Assembly: GCA_041584055.1 (NCBI GenBank) | Contig: JBFHER010000169.1 | Span: 1 to 8,337, forward strand | DNA: 8,337 bases | Origin: JBFHER01 sp041584055 | GTDB lineage: Bacteria > Bacteroidota > Bacteroidia > Bacteroidales > UBA5342 | Direction: 5' to 3' | Shown here: positions 1-6,539 of the stretch, piece by piece | How positions within the stretch are numbered: position 1 is the stretch's first letter | Layout: each line of letters starts with the position of its first letter | The notes under the pieces: model-generated | Seen by the model: only the letters and a program-made list of their open reading frames with translations | Databases searched by the model: none | Told to the model about the DNA's origin: nothing | Position numbers and translations under genes: made by a program

Positions 1-918
1 AAAGAAACATTAAATAAAGGGCTCGAAAAAACAAAAGAGAGTGTTTTTAAAAAGCTTTCACGCGCTGTTGTAGGGAAGTCATCCGTTGATGATGAAGTGC
101 TTGATAATCTTGAAGAGGTCCTCATTTCATCAGATGTAGGTGTGGATACAACCTTGAAAGTGATTGAGCGCATCGAGAAACGTGTTTCAAAAGATCGTTA
201 CCTTGGAACGGATGAATTGACACGTATTTTGAAAGAGGAAATTGCGAATTTGCTCTCAGAAAATAATAACGTTGACGGTGATCGGTTTGAATTACCGGAA
301 AGTGATGATCCTTACGTGATCATGGTGGTCGGTGTCAATGGCGTTGGAAAAACAACAACCATTGGGAAGATTGCAAATCAGTTTAAGAATCAAGGGAAAA
401 AAGTGGTTTTAGGGGCTGCAGATACCTTTCGGGCAGCTGCCATTGATCAGCTGGTGATTTGGGGCGAGCGTGTGGGTGTGCCTGTGATTAAACAAAAAAT
501 GGGATCGGATCCGGCATCTGTAGCGTTTGATACATTGGAACATGCAAAGAAAAGCGGTGCTGATGTAGTGATCATTGATACAGCTGGGCGCCTCCATAAC
601 AAAATTAATCTGATGAATGAGCTTTCAAAAATCAAGAATGTGATGAAGAAAGTGATCCCCGGAGCACCCAATGAAATTTTATTAATCCTGGATGGATCCA
701 CCGGACAGAATGCCTTTGAACAGGCACGGCAATTTACAAAAGCAACAGAAGTAAATGCACTGGCAATTACAAAATTGGATGGCACTGCCAAAGGTGGTGT
801 TGTAATCGGAATCTCAGACCAGCTAAACGTGCCCGTAAAATACATCGGCATCGGTGAAGGGGTAAACGATCTCCAGATATTTAGAAAAGAGGAATTTGTG
901 GATTCCCTATTTAATTAA
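1..918 (+). CDS. ftsY: Signal recognition particle receptor FtsY (5' end cut by window)
   Basis: FtsY is the SRP-receptor GTPase that docks ribosome-nascent chain-SRP complexes at the inner membrane. The frame is open from base 1, so the start lies outside the window. A GTG at 97 is internal, because residues encoded before it continue the helical N domain. About 305 codons are visible, near full length for Bacteroidota FtsY (roughly 315-320), so only a few residues should be missing. In visible numbering the four-helix N domain covers about 1-90. The NG-type GTPase follows, with P-loop GVNGVGKTTT at 111-120, DTFRAAA at 141-147, DTAGRL at 193-198 and TKLD at 257-260 (then GTAKGG). The C-terminal GIGEGVNDLQ(I/L)F closing motif is present. 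There is no long acidic A domain, as is usual in this phylum. rimO follows after 27 bases, probably in the same operon. Confidence 0.97.
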   Translation, partial: KETLNKGLEKTKESVFKKLSRAVVGKSSVDDEVLDNLEEVLISSDVGVDTTLKVIERIEKRVSKDRYLGTDELTRILKEEIANLLSENNNVDGDRFELPESDDPYVIMVVGVNGVGKTTTIGKIANQFKNQGKKVVLGAADTFRAAAIDQLVIWGERVGVPVIKQKMGSDPASVAFDTLEHAKKSGADVVIIDTAGRLHNKINLMNELSKIKNVMKKVIPGAPNEILLILDGSTGQNAFEQARQFTKATEVNALAITKLDGTAKGGVVIGISDQLNVPVKYIGIGEGVNDLQIFRKEEFVDSLFN

Positions 919-945
919 GCAGAAACATAAAGGAAAAAACACGGG

Positions 946-2241
946 ATGGGAAAGAGAAAGGTGGATATTGTAACCATGGGGTGTTCCAAGAATCTTGTTG
1001 ACTCAGAGCAGTTGCTTGCCCAGTTTCACCGAAATGGTTATGAGATCCAGCATGATCCTGCTGAAATCAGCGGCGATATAGTAATTGTGAACACCTGTGG
1101 TTTTATTGGCGATGCAAAAGCTGAGTCGGTGGATATGATTCTTGAATTGGCTGAAGCAAAAAAACGTGGCGAAATATCTCAACTCTATGTGATGGGCTGT
1201 CTGTCAGAAAGGTACAAAGAAGAGCTGCAAACAGAAATTCCAAATGTGGATAAGTATTATGGTAAATTTGATTGGCCTCAATTATTAAAGGATGTAAATC
1301 AGAATAATAAATACCATACTGGTGCGGGAAGGTATATAACAACACCTAATCACTTTGCATATTTAAAAATTTCTGAAGGATGTAATCGCACATGTAGTTA
1401 TTGTGCCATCCCATTAATTACAGGCAAACATATTTCCAGACCTATAGAAGCAATCGTTGATGAAGTGAAAGGACTTGTTCAGCAAGGAGTAAAGGAGTTT
1501 CAGGTAATTGCTCAGGATTTAACCTTTTATGGTTACGATTTATACAAGGAATCCAGATTGGCTGATTTAATAGATAAACTTGCCTGCATCCCTGGTGTGG
1601 AGTGGTTGCGACTTCATTATGCTTACCCAACCAACTTTCCATTTCAGATTCTTGATGTGATGAAGCGACATGACAATGTGTGCAATTATTTGGATATCGC
1701 ATTGCAACATGTGAGCGACAATGTGCTTCAAGGAATGAAACGCAATGTGAGTAAGCAGCAAACCTACGATCTTATTACAAAGATAAGGGAAATGGTGCCG
1801 GGCATTCATATTCGCACAACATTTATGACGGGATTTCCGGGGGAGACTGATAAGGATTTTGAGGACTTGCTTGCCTTTGTGAAATGGGCAAACTTCGATC
1901 GTTTGGGTGTTTTTCCATATTCAGAAGAAGAGGATACCTGGTCTGCAAACAATTTAAAGGATGACGTGCCAAAGGAAGTAAAAGAAGAGAGGGCTGAGCG
2001 TCTGATGCTTTTGCAGGAGGGGATTTCTGAAGAACTGAATGCCAAAAAAATTGGGCAGCGTTTAAAGGTAATAATCGATCGGAAGGAAGGCGATCATTTT
2101 GTTGGAAGAACAGAATTTGATTCCCCGGAAGTGGATCCCGAGGTTTACATTGAAGCAACAGATCTGCTCATTGGAAACTTCTATACGGTTGAGATTACAG
2201 ATTATGAGATTTACGATTTGTTTGGAAAGCTAGTTCAATAA
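946..2241 (+). CDS. rimO: Ribosomal protein S12 methylthiotransferase RimO
   Basis: RimO is a radical-SAM enzyme that adds a methylthio group to the conserved aspartate of ribosomal protein S12. The protein has 431 residues, a normal length. The N-terminal UPF0004/MTTase domain holds the three cysteines of the auxiliary 4Fe-4S cluster: C13 in MGCSKNLVDSE, C51 in NTCGFI and C85 in MGCLSERY. The radical-SAM cluster motif CNRTCSYC is at C146, C150 and C153, followed by AIP. A C-terminal TRAM domain spans about 365-431. MGCSKNLVDSE together with SEGCNRTCSYCAIP separates RimO from the tRNA enzymes MiaB and MtaB. The ATG at 946 is preceded by a purine-rich AAAGGAAAA about 10 bases upstream. It sits directly behind ftsY, an arrangement common in Bacteroidota, and its TAA directly touches the next gene's start. 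Confidence 0.97.
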   Translation: MGKRKVDIVTMGCSKNLVDSEQLLAQFHRNGYEIQHDPAEISGDIVIVNTCGFIGDAKAESVDMILELAEAKKRGEISQLYVMGCLSERYKEELQTEIPNVDKYYGKFDWPQLLKDVNQNNKYHTGAGRYITTPNHFAYLKISEGCNRTCSYCAIPLITGKHISRPIEAIVDEVKGLVQQGVKEFQVIAQDLTFYGYDLYKESRLADLIDKLACIPGVEWLRLHYAYPTNFPFQILDVMKRHDNVCNYLDIALQHVSDNVLQGMKRNVSKQQTYDLITKIREMVPGIHIRTTFMTGFPGETDKDFEDLLAFVKWANFDRLGVFPYSEEEDTWSANNLKDDVPKEVKEERAERLMLLQEGISEELNAKKIGQRLKVIIDRKEGDHFVGRTEFDSPEVDPEVYIEATDLLIGNFYTVEITDYEIYDLFGKLVQ

Positions 2242-2943
2242 TTGAATATATTCAAAAAGATATTACTCCTGATTGTTATTTTTTTCCCGATGGGTGCCGG
2301 GGCAACTCAATTCCTGGACAACCAAATCTGGAGTGATTATTATATTTACAAACAGGCAGGTGAAAAATCTAAATTTGTTCATCGCATTGGGTCGCGCGTC
2401 AATCTGCCTGCCAGCGAAACAAATTGTTTCTTCCATTATCGTCCCTCATTCAGATTTAGTCTGGGACAAATAGAACCACAACTTGGAACGGCATTGTTCT
2501 ATGTCAATAAAAACGGATCTGAACCCATGACTGAATTAAGACCCTGGTTTGGCATAAGATACAACAAATGGATTGCATCATTCATAAAATTTGTAAATCT
2601 CGCACGACTGGAGTATCGATTGATGAATAAACCGGTGTTTGCTGATGGATTTTCTGATGCAACCAGGTTACGATATCAGTTTGGACTCAACGGAACCTTA
2701 TATTCAGATGGCTCATACCAGAAAATGTATGGTCTGGCCACAGCAGAGTCTTTTTGGAATCTGTCTGATTTAGATCGTTTCGATTACAATCTCCTGCGCC
2801 TAAATACCGGTGTAGGCTTTTCCCTGAACGAATCAATAAGCATGGAACTGATTTATACTAAGAATATTGAGCAATCAGGCACCTTCAGTACCGGAGGTGA
2901 ATATTCCAACTTATTTCAATTTAAACTAAGACATCGCCTTTAA
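2242..2943 (+). CDS. DUF2490 family protein, predicted outer-membrane beta-barrel
   Basis: A 233-residue protein with an N-terminal signal peptide: a KK pair at residues 5-6, a hydrophobic stretch to about residue 15, and a likely cleavage after GAGA near residue 22. The mature part has alternating hydrophobic/aromatic strands (for example LRPWFGIRYN, LARLEYRL, TRLRYQFGLNG and MELIYTKN) and ends in FQFKLRHRL, consistent with a small outer-membrane beta-barrel. The pattern of W near the mature N-terminus, ELRPW, RLEYR and RLRYQ fits DUF2490, whose function is unknown. The start is a TTG immediately after the rimO TAA. The only nearby in-frame ATG (2290) would remove the signal peptide, so TTG is preferred. 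Zero spacing to rimO suggests translational coupling. Family assignment is by motif recognition only, and transport or binding function cannot be inferred. Confidence 0.8.
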   Translation: MNIFKKILLLIVIFFPMGAGATQFLDNQIWSDYYIYKQAGEKSKFVHRIGSRVNLPASETNCFFHYRPSFRFSLGQIEPQLGTALFYVNKNGSEPMTELRPWFGIRYNKWIASFIKFVNLARLEYRLMNKPVFADGFSDATRLRYQFGLNGTLYSDGSYQKMYGLATAESFWNLSDLDRFDYNLLRLNTGVGFSLNESISMELIYTKNIEQSGTFSTGGEYSNLFQFKLRHRL

Positions 2944-2971
2944 TCAGACAACTTACAGGAGGCAATTAAAG

Positions 2972-2998
2972 TGCCCGGGCATATGACAGAGCTCATAT
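2972..2998. promoter_or_regulatory. Two adjacent dyads upstream of the cysE promoter
   Basis: TGCCCGGGCA (2972-2981) is a perfect 10-base palindrome. ATATGA (2981-2986) and TCATAT (2993-2998) form a perfect inverted repeat with a 6-base spacer. Both lie just upstream of the cysE -7 box, so they could be a regulator site or could end the rimO operon transcript. No T-run follows, so this is not a classical intrinsic terminator. The role is inferred. Confidence 0.3.
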
Positions 2999-3006
2999 TT
3001 TTACCC

Positions 3007-3014
3007 TATTTTTG
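3007..3014 (+). promoter_or_regulatory. Bacteroidota -7 promoter box for cysE
   Basis: TATTTTTG matches the Bacteroidota primary-sigma -7 consensus TAnnTTTG exactly. It ends 23 bases before the cysE ATG, which predicts a start site near 3019-3021 and a leader under 20 bases. No TTTG/TTG -33 box is evident at the expected distance. The short leader leaves no room for a riboswitch. Confidence 0.55.
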
Positions 3015-3037
3015 CAGCAGAATTAAAATTTCAAATT

Positions 3038-3964
3038 ATGAGTCCGGTAAAATACACGGAACGCCTGAAAAAAACAATCGATGAATTGAGTCACTTTGAT
3101 TCTTTTCAATCCGTATGCCATGAGCATAAAGCAGGCGAGCCAATGCCTTCCGTCCAGGTATTGGAAGAAATAGTGCATCTTGTCAGGGATCTGATTTTCC
3201 CCGGCTACTTTGTAACAGCTTCAGTAAATCCGCAAACAGTAAAATATCATCTTGGTGTCAATACAGAAAAAGTGTTTGAATTGCTCTGTGAGCAGGTATT
3301 GGCAGGCCTTTGTTTTAACTGTACTTCAGATCAGGTAAACCGGATGGAAGACATGAAAGAGAAAGGGCAGGAGATGGCTGCAAGATTTATAGATTTGCTA
3401 CCAGGCATTCGTAATAAGCTGGTTGGAGACGTTAAGGCCGCATTCAATGGCGACCCGGCTTCCAAAAGCTATGGTGAGGTTATTTTTTGCTATCCGGCCA
3501 TACGGGCAATTACAAACTATCGCATTGCAAATGCCTTGTTATCGTTGGGCGTTCCTCTCATTCCCAGAATTATTGCAGAAATGGCCCATTCAGAAACGGG
3601 TATAGACATTCATCCTGCGGCTAGAATTGGTGAGAATTTTACAATTGACCATGGGACTGGTGTCGTGATTGGTGCAACTGCTATCATTGGAGACAATGTA
3701 AAACTTTATCAGGGTGTAACTCTGGGAGCCAAAAGCTTTCCACTCGATGAGGATGGAAATCCAATCAAAGGCATTCCACGGCATCCTATTCTGGAAGACA
3801 ATGTCGTTATTTATTCAAATGCAACCATCCTGGGCCGGATAACAATTGGCAAGGATTCTGTGATTGGAGGTAACGTTTGGGTAACAAGCAGCATTCCTCC
3901 AAATTCAAAAATAGTTCAGGTTAAGGCAAGAGATGGTATCTTTTTAGATGGCGCAGGAATTTAA
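3038..3964 (+). CDS. cysE: Serine O-acetyltransferase
   Basis: This enzyme transfers acetyl from acetyl-CoA to L-serine to give O-acetylserine, the carbon skeleton for cysteine, in the cytosol. The protein has 308 residues, longer than E. coli CysE (273), in keeping with the longer N-terminal regions of Bacteroidota members. The N-terminal helical domain spans about 1-185 (HLVRDLIFPGYF). The left-handed beta-helix of hexapeptide repeats starts near IDIHPAARIG. The catalytic Asp-His pair is DHGTGVVIG (D204, H205), and a second active-site histidine lies in RHP (H249). The end, KARDGIFLDGAGI, is atypical and lacks the usual GxPAR(I/V) ending. The ATG at 3038 is preceded by an A/T-rich stretch without a Shine-Dalgarno, typical for the phylum, and by its own -7 box. 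Its last 17 bases overlap the next gene, suggesting coupling. No cysteine synthase gene is in the window. Confidence 0.94.
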   Translation: MSPVKYTERLKKTIDELSHFDSFQSVCHEHKAGEPMPSVQVLEEIVHLVRDLIFPGYFVTASVNPQTVKYHLGVNTEKVFELLCEQVLAGLCFNCTSDQVNRMEDMKEKGQEMAARFIDLLPGIRNKLVGDVKAAFNGDPASKSYGEVIFCYPAIRAITNYRIANALLSLGVPLIPRIIAEMAHSETGIDIHPAARIGENFTIDHGTGVVIGATAIIGDNVKLYQGVTLGAKSFPLDEDGNPIKGIPRHPILEDNVVIYSNATILGRITIGKDSVIGGNVWVTSSIPPNSKIVQVKARDGIFLDGAGI

Positions 3965-5585
3965 TTCAACAAAGGTGAAAGAAGAAAACGAGCAATTTAG
4001 GATAATAGTAAAGACCTATAAAGGTCTGGAAGATGTGTTGGCAGGTGAGCTTGAGGCCATTGGTGCACAGGAAATCAAAGCACTGAGACGTGCTGTAGAA
4101 TGCACCGGTGATTTAAGACTGATGTATTTAATAAATTTAAGATGTCGCACTGCATTAAAGGTGCTTCGTCCATTTTATACATTCACAGCCGAGAATCCGG
4201 ATGAACTTTACGAAAATGTTAAAAAGTTTGACTGGGATAGCATGCTAAGCGCAAAAAATACAATTGCGATTCATTCCACTTTATTTTCAGATAATTTCAC
4301 CCATTCAAAATTTGTTACCTATCGTGTGAAGGATGCAATCGTTGATTGGTTCGCAGATAAATACGATGAACGCCCATCTGTGCGTGTCACAAATCCCGAT
4401 TTTCAGTTTAATATGCACATTGCCGGAACCAGTTGTACTTTATCAATGGATAGTTCGGGAGAATCGTTGCACAAACGAGGATGGCGTAAAGCTCAAACAG
4501 AAGCCCCACTGAGCGAAGTTTTAGCGGCAGGTCTGATCATGAAAACAGGGTGGGATGGCAATTCTGATTTTTATGATCCTATGTGTGGGTCTGGTACCTT
4601 TCTGATAGAGGCAGCAATGATTGCATGTAACATCGCACCTGGGGTGTATCGACGAAATTTTGGATTTGAAAAATGGAGTGATTTTGATGCAGATCTTTTT
4701 TCAGAACTCTACAACGATGATTCACACGAAAAAGAATTTAAATATAAGATTTATGGTTCTGATGTTTCTCCGGAAGCTGTGAAAATTGCGGAAGAAAACA
4801 TCAAAAACGCCGGTTTGTCAAAATACATCGTACTGGATAGACGTTCTTTTCAGAAAACAGAACCCTTTGGAAAAACCGGCGTATTGGTTACAAATCCCCC
4901 ATACGGTGAGCGTTTGAAAATCAATGATATGAAAGACCTTTATGGCATCATTGGTGAGCGTCTGAAACATTCTTTCTCAGGATTCAATGCCTGGATTTTG
5001 GGCTATCAGGATGAAAGCTTTTACGCAATTGGTCTTCGTCCCTCACAAAAAATCGAAGTTAAAAACGGTGACCTTGATTGTCAATTCAGATTGTATGAGC
5101 TTTATGACGGTTCCAAAAAGATTCATAAAGAAGAGGAGAGAAGAGATAAGAAACCCCACCGAAAAGGAAATGCGGAATTTCAGAGGGACAAGGATGCAAC
5201 AGCCTACGAAGAGCGATTGGCCTTTCGAAGAAAGAATAATCCTGATGAAAAAGATCAGCGTTCTGAATTTCAAAAACGAAAGCACGGTGGACGATCCGGT
5301 GATAGAGAAAAAAGACCTTTCGATCGCGACAGCAGACCGGATAAAAGAAGATCTTTCGACGCAGATGACCGTTCCGGGAAACGAAAGCCTTTTGATCGTG
5401 ATGCACGTTCTGATAAAAGAAAATCTTTCGAAGAAGATGCAGATAAAGGAAAAAGAAAGGAATACACTGGTGATGATAAATGGGATCGACCAGAATTCAA
5501 ACGGAAAGGGCGTCCGGGAGAAGCTGAGCGACGGGCTGAATTTGATCGGCGTCGCGGACGTGGCAAAGGAGGTCAGAATAAATAG
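3948..5585 (+). CDS. THUMP-domain class I SAM-dependent rRNA methyltransferase (RlmL N-half/YpsC type) with repeat tail
   Basis: A predicted guanine-N2 RNA methyltransferase related to the N-terminal half of E. coli RlmL (23S rRNA m2G2445) and to stand-alone B. subtilis YpsC. The domains are an N-terminal ferredoxin-like plus THUMP region (about 18-165; VKTYKGLEDVLAGELEAIGA), then a UPF0020 Rossmann methyltransferase (about 170-385). The SAM motif is DPMCGSGTFLIEAA (D210 on) and the catalytic motif IV is NPPYGERL (N316 on). After about residue 390 comes a 156-residue Lys/Arg/Asp/Glu-rich tail, very probably disordered. It contains four 12-residue tandem repeats and an RRGRGKGGQNK end. Relatives usually stop near 380-390 residues. 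The ATG at 3948 lies inside cysE. A GTG at 3975 is the alternative start and would avoid most of the overlap, and the conserved region begins after both. The exact target nucleotide is not shown by sequence. Confidence 0.9.
   Translation: MAQEFNSTKVKEENEQFRIIVKTYKGLEDVLAGELEAIGAQEIKALRRAVECTGDLRLMYLINLRCRTALKVLRPFYTFTAENPDELYENVKKFDWDSMLSAKNTIAIHSTLFSDNFTHSKFVTYRVKDAIVDWFADKYDERPSVRVTNPDFQFNMHIAGTSCTLSMDSSGESLHKRGWRKAQTEAPLSEVLAAGLIMKTGWDGNSDFYDPMCGSGTFLIEAAMIACNIAPGVYRRNFGFEKWSDFDADLFSELYNDDSHEKEFKYKIYGSDVSPEAVKIAEENIKNAGLSKYIVLDRRSFQKTEPFGKTGVLVTNPPYGERLKINDMKDLYGIIGERLKHSFSGFNAWILGYQDESFYAIGLRPSQKIEVKNGDLDCQFRLYELYDGSKKIHKEEERRDKKPHRKGNAEFQRDKDATAYEERLAFRRKNNPDEKDQRSEFQKRKHGGRSGDREKRPFDRDSRPDKRRSFDADDRSGKRKPFDRDARSDKRKSFEEDADKGKRKEYTGDDKWDRPEFKRKGRPGEAERRAEFDRRRGRGKGGQNK
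5316..5459 (+). repeat. Four tandem 36-base (12-residue) repeats in the methyltransferase tail
   Basis: The units are PFDRDSRPDKRR (5316-5351), SFDADDRSGKRK (5352-5387), PFDRDARSDKRK (5388-5423) and SFEEDADKGKRK (5424-5459), residues 457-504 of the protein. The consensus is (P/S)F(D/E)xD followed by a basic (D/G)K(R)(R/K) end. Units 1 and 3 match each other best, as do 2 and 4, so a 24-residue pair was probably duplicated. A weaker fifth copy (EYTGDDKWDRPEFKRK) follows. Codons differ between copies, so the repeat is old or kept by selection on the protein. Confidence 0.85.
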
Positions 5586-5654
5586 TCAAAGGTCATTCAC
5601 CTTCAATAATAACAATTTCCAAGAACTAAGAATTGAGTTTGCGAAAAATTAAAA

Positions 5655-5696
5655 GCTCCGGAGGAGCGACATTATGTTAGCCCCGTGCAACGCTCC
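5655..5696. repeat. Compound hairpin at the left edge of the intergenic element
   Basis: GCTCC (5655-5659) can pair with GGAGC (5663-5667) around a 3-base loop. Alternatively GGAGCG (5663-5668) can pair with CGCTCC (5691-5696) around a 22-base loop. The two folds share bases and exclude each other. It lies 70 bases beyond the methyltransferase stop with no U-tract, so a Rho-independent terminator role is weak. Confidence 0.45.
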
Positions 5697-5742
5697 TTGC
5701 TGCCGCGCGATTGCATCGCATGGTATTTATTTAACGAATAGC

Positions 5743-5773
5743 ATGGTCGATCCCTGGCCGCACATCGAACCAT
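5743..5773. repeat. Nine-pair hairpin with one bulge in the intergenic element
   Basis: ATGGTCGAT (5743-5751) pairs with ATCGAACCAT (5764-5773) apart from one bulged A, leaving a 12-base loop rich in C and G. This is the longest stem in the spacer. It has no T-run on either side. Confidence 0.5.
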
Positions 5774-5785
5774 AGTCGAAGCAGA

Positions 5786-5811
5786 TTGCACGGATTTAAG
5801 GTGCAAATCCG
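5786..5811. repeat. Overlapping alternative hairpins in the intergenic element
   Basis: TTGCAC (5786-5791) pairs with GTGCAA (5801-5806), a 6-base stem with a 9-base loop. CGGATTT (5791-5797) pairs with AAATCCG (5805-5811), a 7-base stem with a 7-base loop. The stems interleave and share bases 5791 and 5805-5806, so they cannot both form fully. Confidence 0.5.
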
Positions 5812-5870
5812 CGCTGGCGAAGGTCACAAACAATGTTGGAATGTTTTAAAAGCTATCAATTAACCAGTCA

Positions 5871-6404
5871 CTAAACCTCACAGGCATCTCCCATACAGTT
5901 GGGTCTTTCTTTTGGTTTTGGAATTAGCTTTGCTCTAATGCTAAGCCCATAAAGTTTGCAACCTACGCAAATTCCAAAAGCAGATTCCAAATACAAGAAA
6001 CTGAGGCAAATGATGCAAAGCAGACAGAGTGGTTCAAAATAAATTGGATCGTTTAATAAAAACAATGACAATGTAAATATGACTGTGGTTAAAGTCAGAC
6101 CAAGACTGTAAGCAAATTTCTTTTGAACCGCACCGATATGGAGTGGAGATTGTTTTCTAACAATTAAACGGGCAAGAAGTCCGGTTGGAGATAAGCGGGG
6201 ACCAAGCATTAAAGCCAGGATAAAATTGAATAAAAGGAATCCCGTAAAATAAGGGAGTACTTCAAAATTACTCAATAAAAAACCATTGGCAAAAGCAAAC
6301 AGTCCAACCAGCAACATTAAGCCAGAACTTGCACGCATCATACGCTCATCCAACACTTTGTAATTAATCCCTTCTACGTATTCTCCAAAACTAATTTTAC
6401 CCAT
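5871..6404 (-). CDS. DUF4395 family integral membrane protein with CxxC
   Basis: The ATG at 6404 gives 177 residues. A TTG at 6413 would add three, but ATG is preferred given the -7 box 17 bases upstream. Hydrophobic segments at about 28-45, 47-67, 100-118 and 122-141 predict four membrane helices. The DUF4395 signature is visible: an early conserved DER..R (19-24), LGPRLSPTGLLARL (67-80), KKFAYSLGL (95-103) and the diagnostic LESAFGICVGCKLYGL (139-154) with C146-x2-C149. Extra cysteines lie in the last helix (C127, C130, C133) and in the tail (C170, C175), so the protein is cysteine-rich around one membrane face. The family's function is unknown. The CxxC suggests redox, metal or sulfur chemistry, which is inference. 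It is convergent with the methyltransferase and divergent from the LexA-like gene. Confidence 0.85.
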   Translation of the reverse strand: MGKISFGEYVEGINYKVLDERMMRASSGLMLLVGLFAFANGFLLSNFEVLPYFTGFLLFNFILALMLGPRLSPTGLLARLIVRKQSPLHIGAVQKKFAYSLGLTLTTVIFTLSLFLLNDPIYFEPLCLLCIICLSFLYLESAFGICVGCKLYGLSIRAKLIPKPKERPNCMGDACEV

Positions 6405-6421
6405 CGTTTTCAAATTTTAAG

Positions 6422-6429
6422 CAAATATA
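6422..6429 (-). promoter_or_regulatory. Bacteroidota -7 promoter box for the DUF4395 gene
   Basis: On the minus strand these bases read TATATTTG, an exact TAnnTTTG match ending 17 bases before the ATG at 6404. No clear TTG -33 element stands 17-23 bases upstream. The divergent LexA-like promoter is about 110 bases away. Confidence 0.55.
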
Positions 6430-6539
6430 AGATTTTGAATGAATAAATATTTGAATGAGTTGACAGTGGATGTTTTGAGAGTGTTTATTTAATATTTTTT
6501 GTGGATTTCATGCCTGTTAATAACTAATTGTTAAAATAA

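Larger units (their letters stand above)
5586..5870. other. Non-coding spacer with a G+C-rich, hairpin-dense element (5655-5820)
   Basis: No convincing gene lies between the convergent methyltransferase and DUF4395 genes. Bases 5655-5820 are about 55% G+C by hand count, clearly above the A/T-rich flanks. They contain several inverted repeats: GCTCC/GGAGC (5655-5659, 5663-5667), GGAGCG/CGCTCC (5663-5668, 5691-5696), ATGGTCGAT with ATCGAACCAT (5743-5751, 5764-5773, one bulged A), and CGGATTT/AAATCCG (5791-5797, 5805-5811). The opening motif (AGCTCC..GGAGCGACATT) and the palindromic AAATCCGCGCTGGCGA segment resemble dispersed intergenic repeats I associate with Bacteroidota genomes. That resemblance is from memory and unproven. 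It could be a REP/MITE-like element, a bidirectional terminator or a structured RNA. Confidence 0.5.

Noticed and set aside
447..851. 134-codon minus-strand frame inside ftsY
   Set aside because: It lies wholly under the conserved GTPase domain of FtsY, a clear shadow.
2974..2995. CCCGGG, CATATG and GAGCTC packed in 22 bases, resembling a cloning polylinker
   Set aside because: The flanks are continuous native sequence and both genes are intact, so chance palindromes are the simpler reading; no vector sequence is visible.
5270..5566. Minus-strand Ser/Arg-rich frame opposite the tail repeats
   Set aside because: It is the mirror of the Lys/Arg/Asp codons in the real gene; there is no start context or promoter.
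5589..5603. AAGGT/ACCTT hairpin after the methyltransferase stop as a terminator
   Set aside because: The 5-base stem is weak and no T-run follows.
4987..5652. A 221-codon plus-strand frame overlapping the methyltransferase tail and running past its stop
   Set aside because: It is an alternative frame of the purine-rich tail repeats and lacks any domain-like pattern. The methyltransferase frame is supported up to residue 385 by conserved motifs, and its tail repeats at the protein level.
5742..5765. GGTCGATCCC looked like a tRNA T-arm
   Set aside because: There is no flanking 5-base T stem, no acceptor, D or anticodon arms and no CCA; it is explained by the ATGGTCGAT hairpin.
5674..5775. 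33-codon frame in the intergenic element (ATG 5674, TAG 5773-5775)
   Set aside because: It is short and cysteine-rich, lies over palindromes, and has no ribosome binding site or family resemblance. Better seen as part of the repeat.
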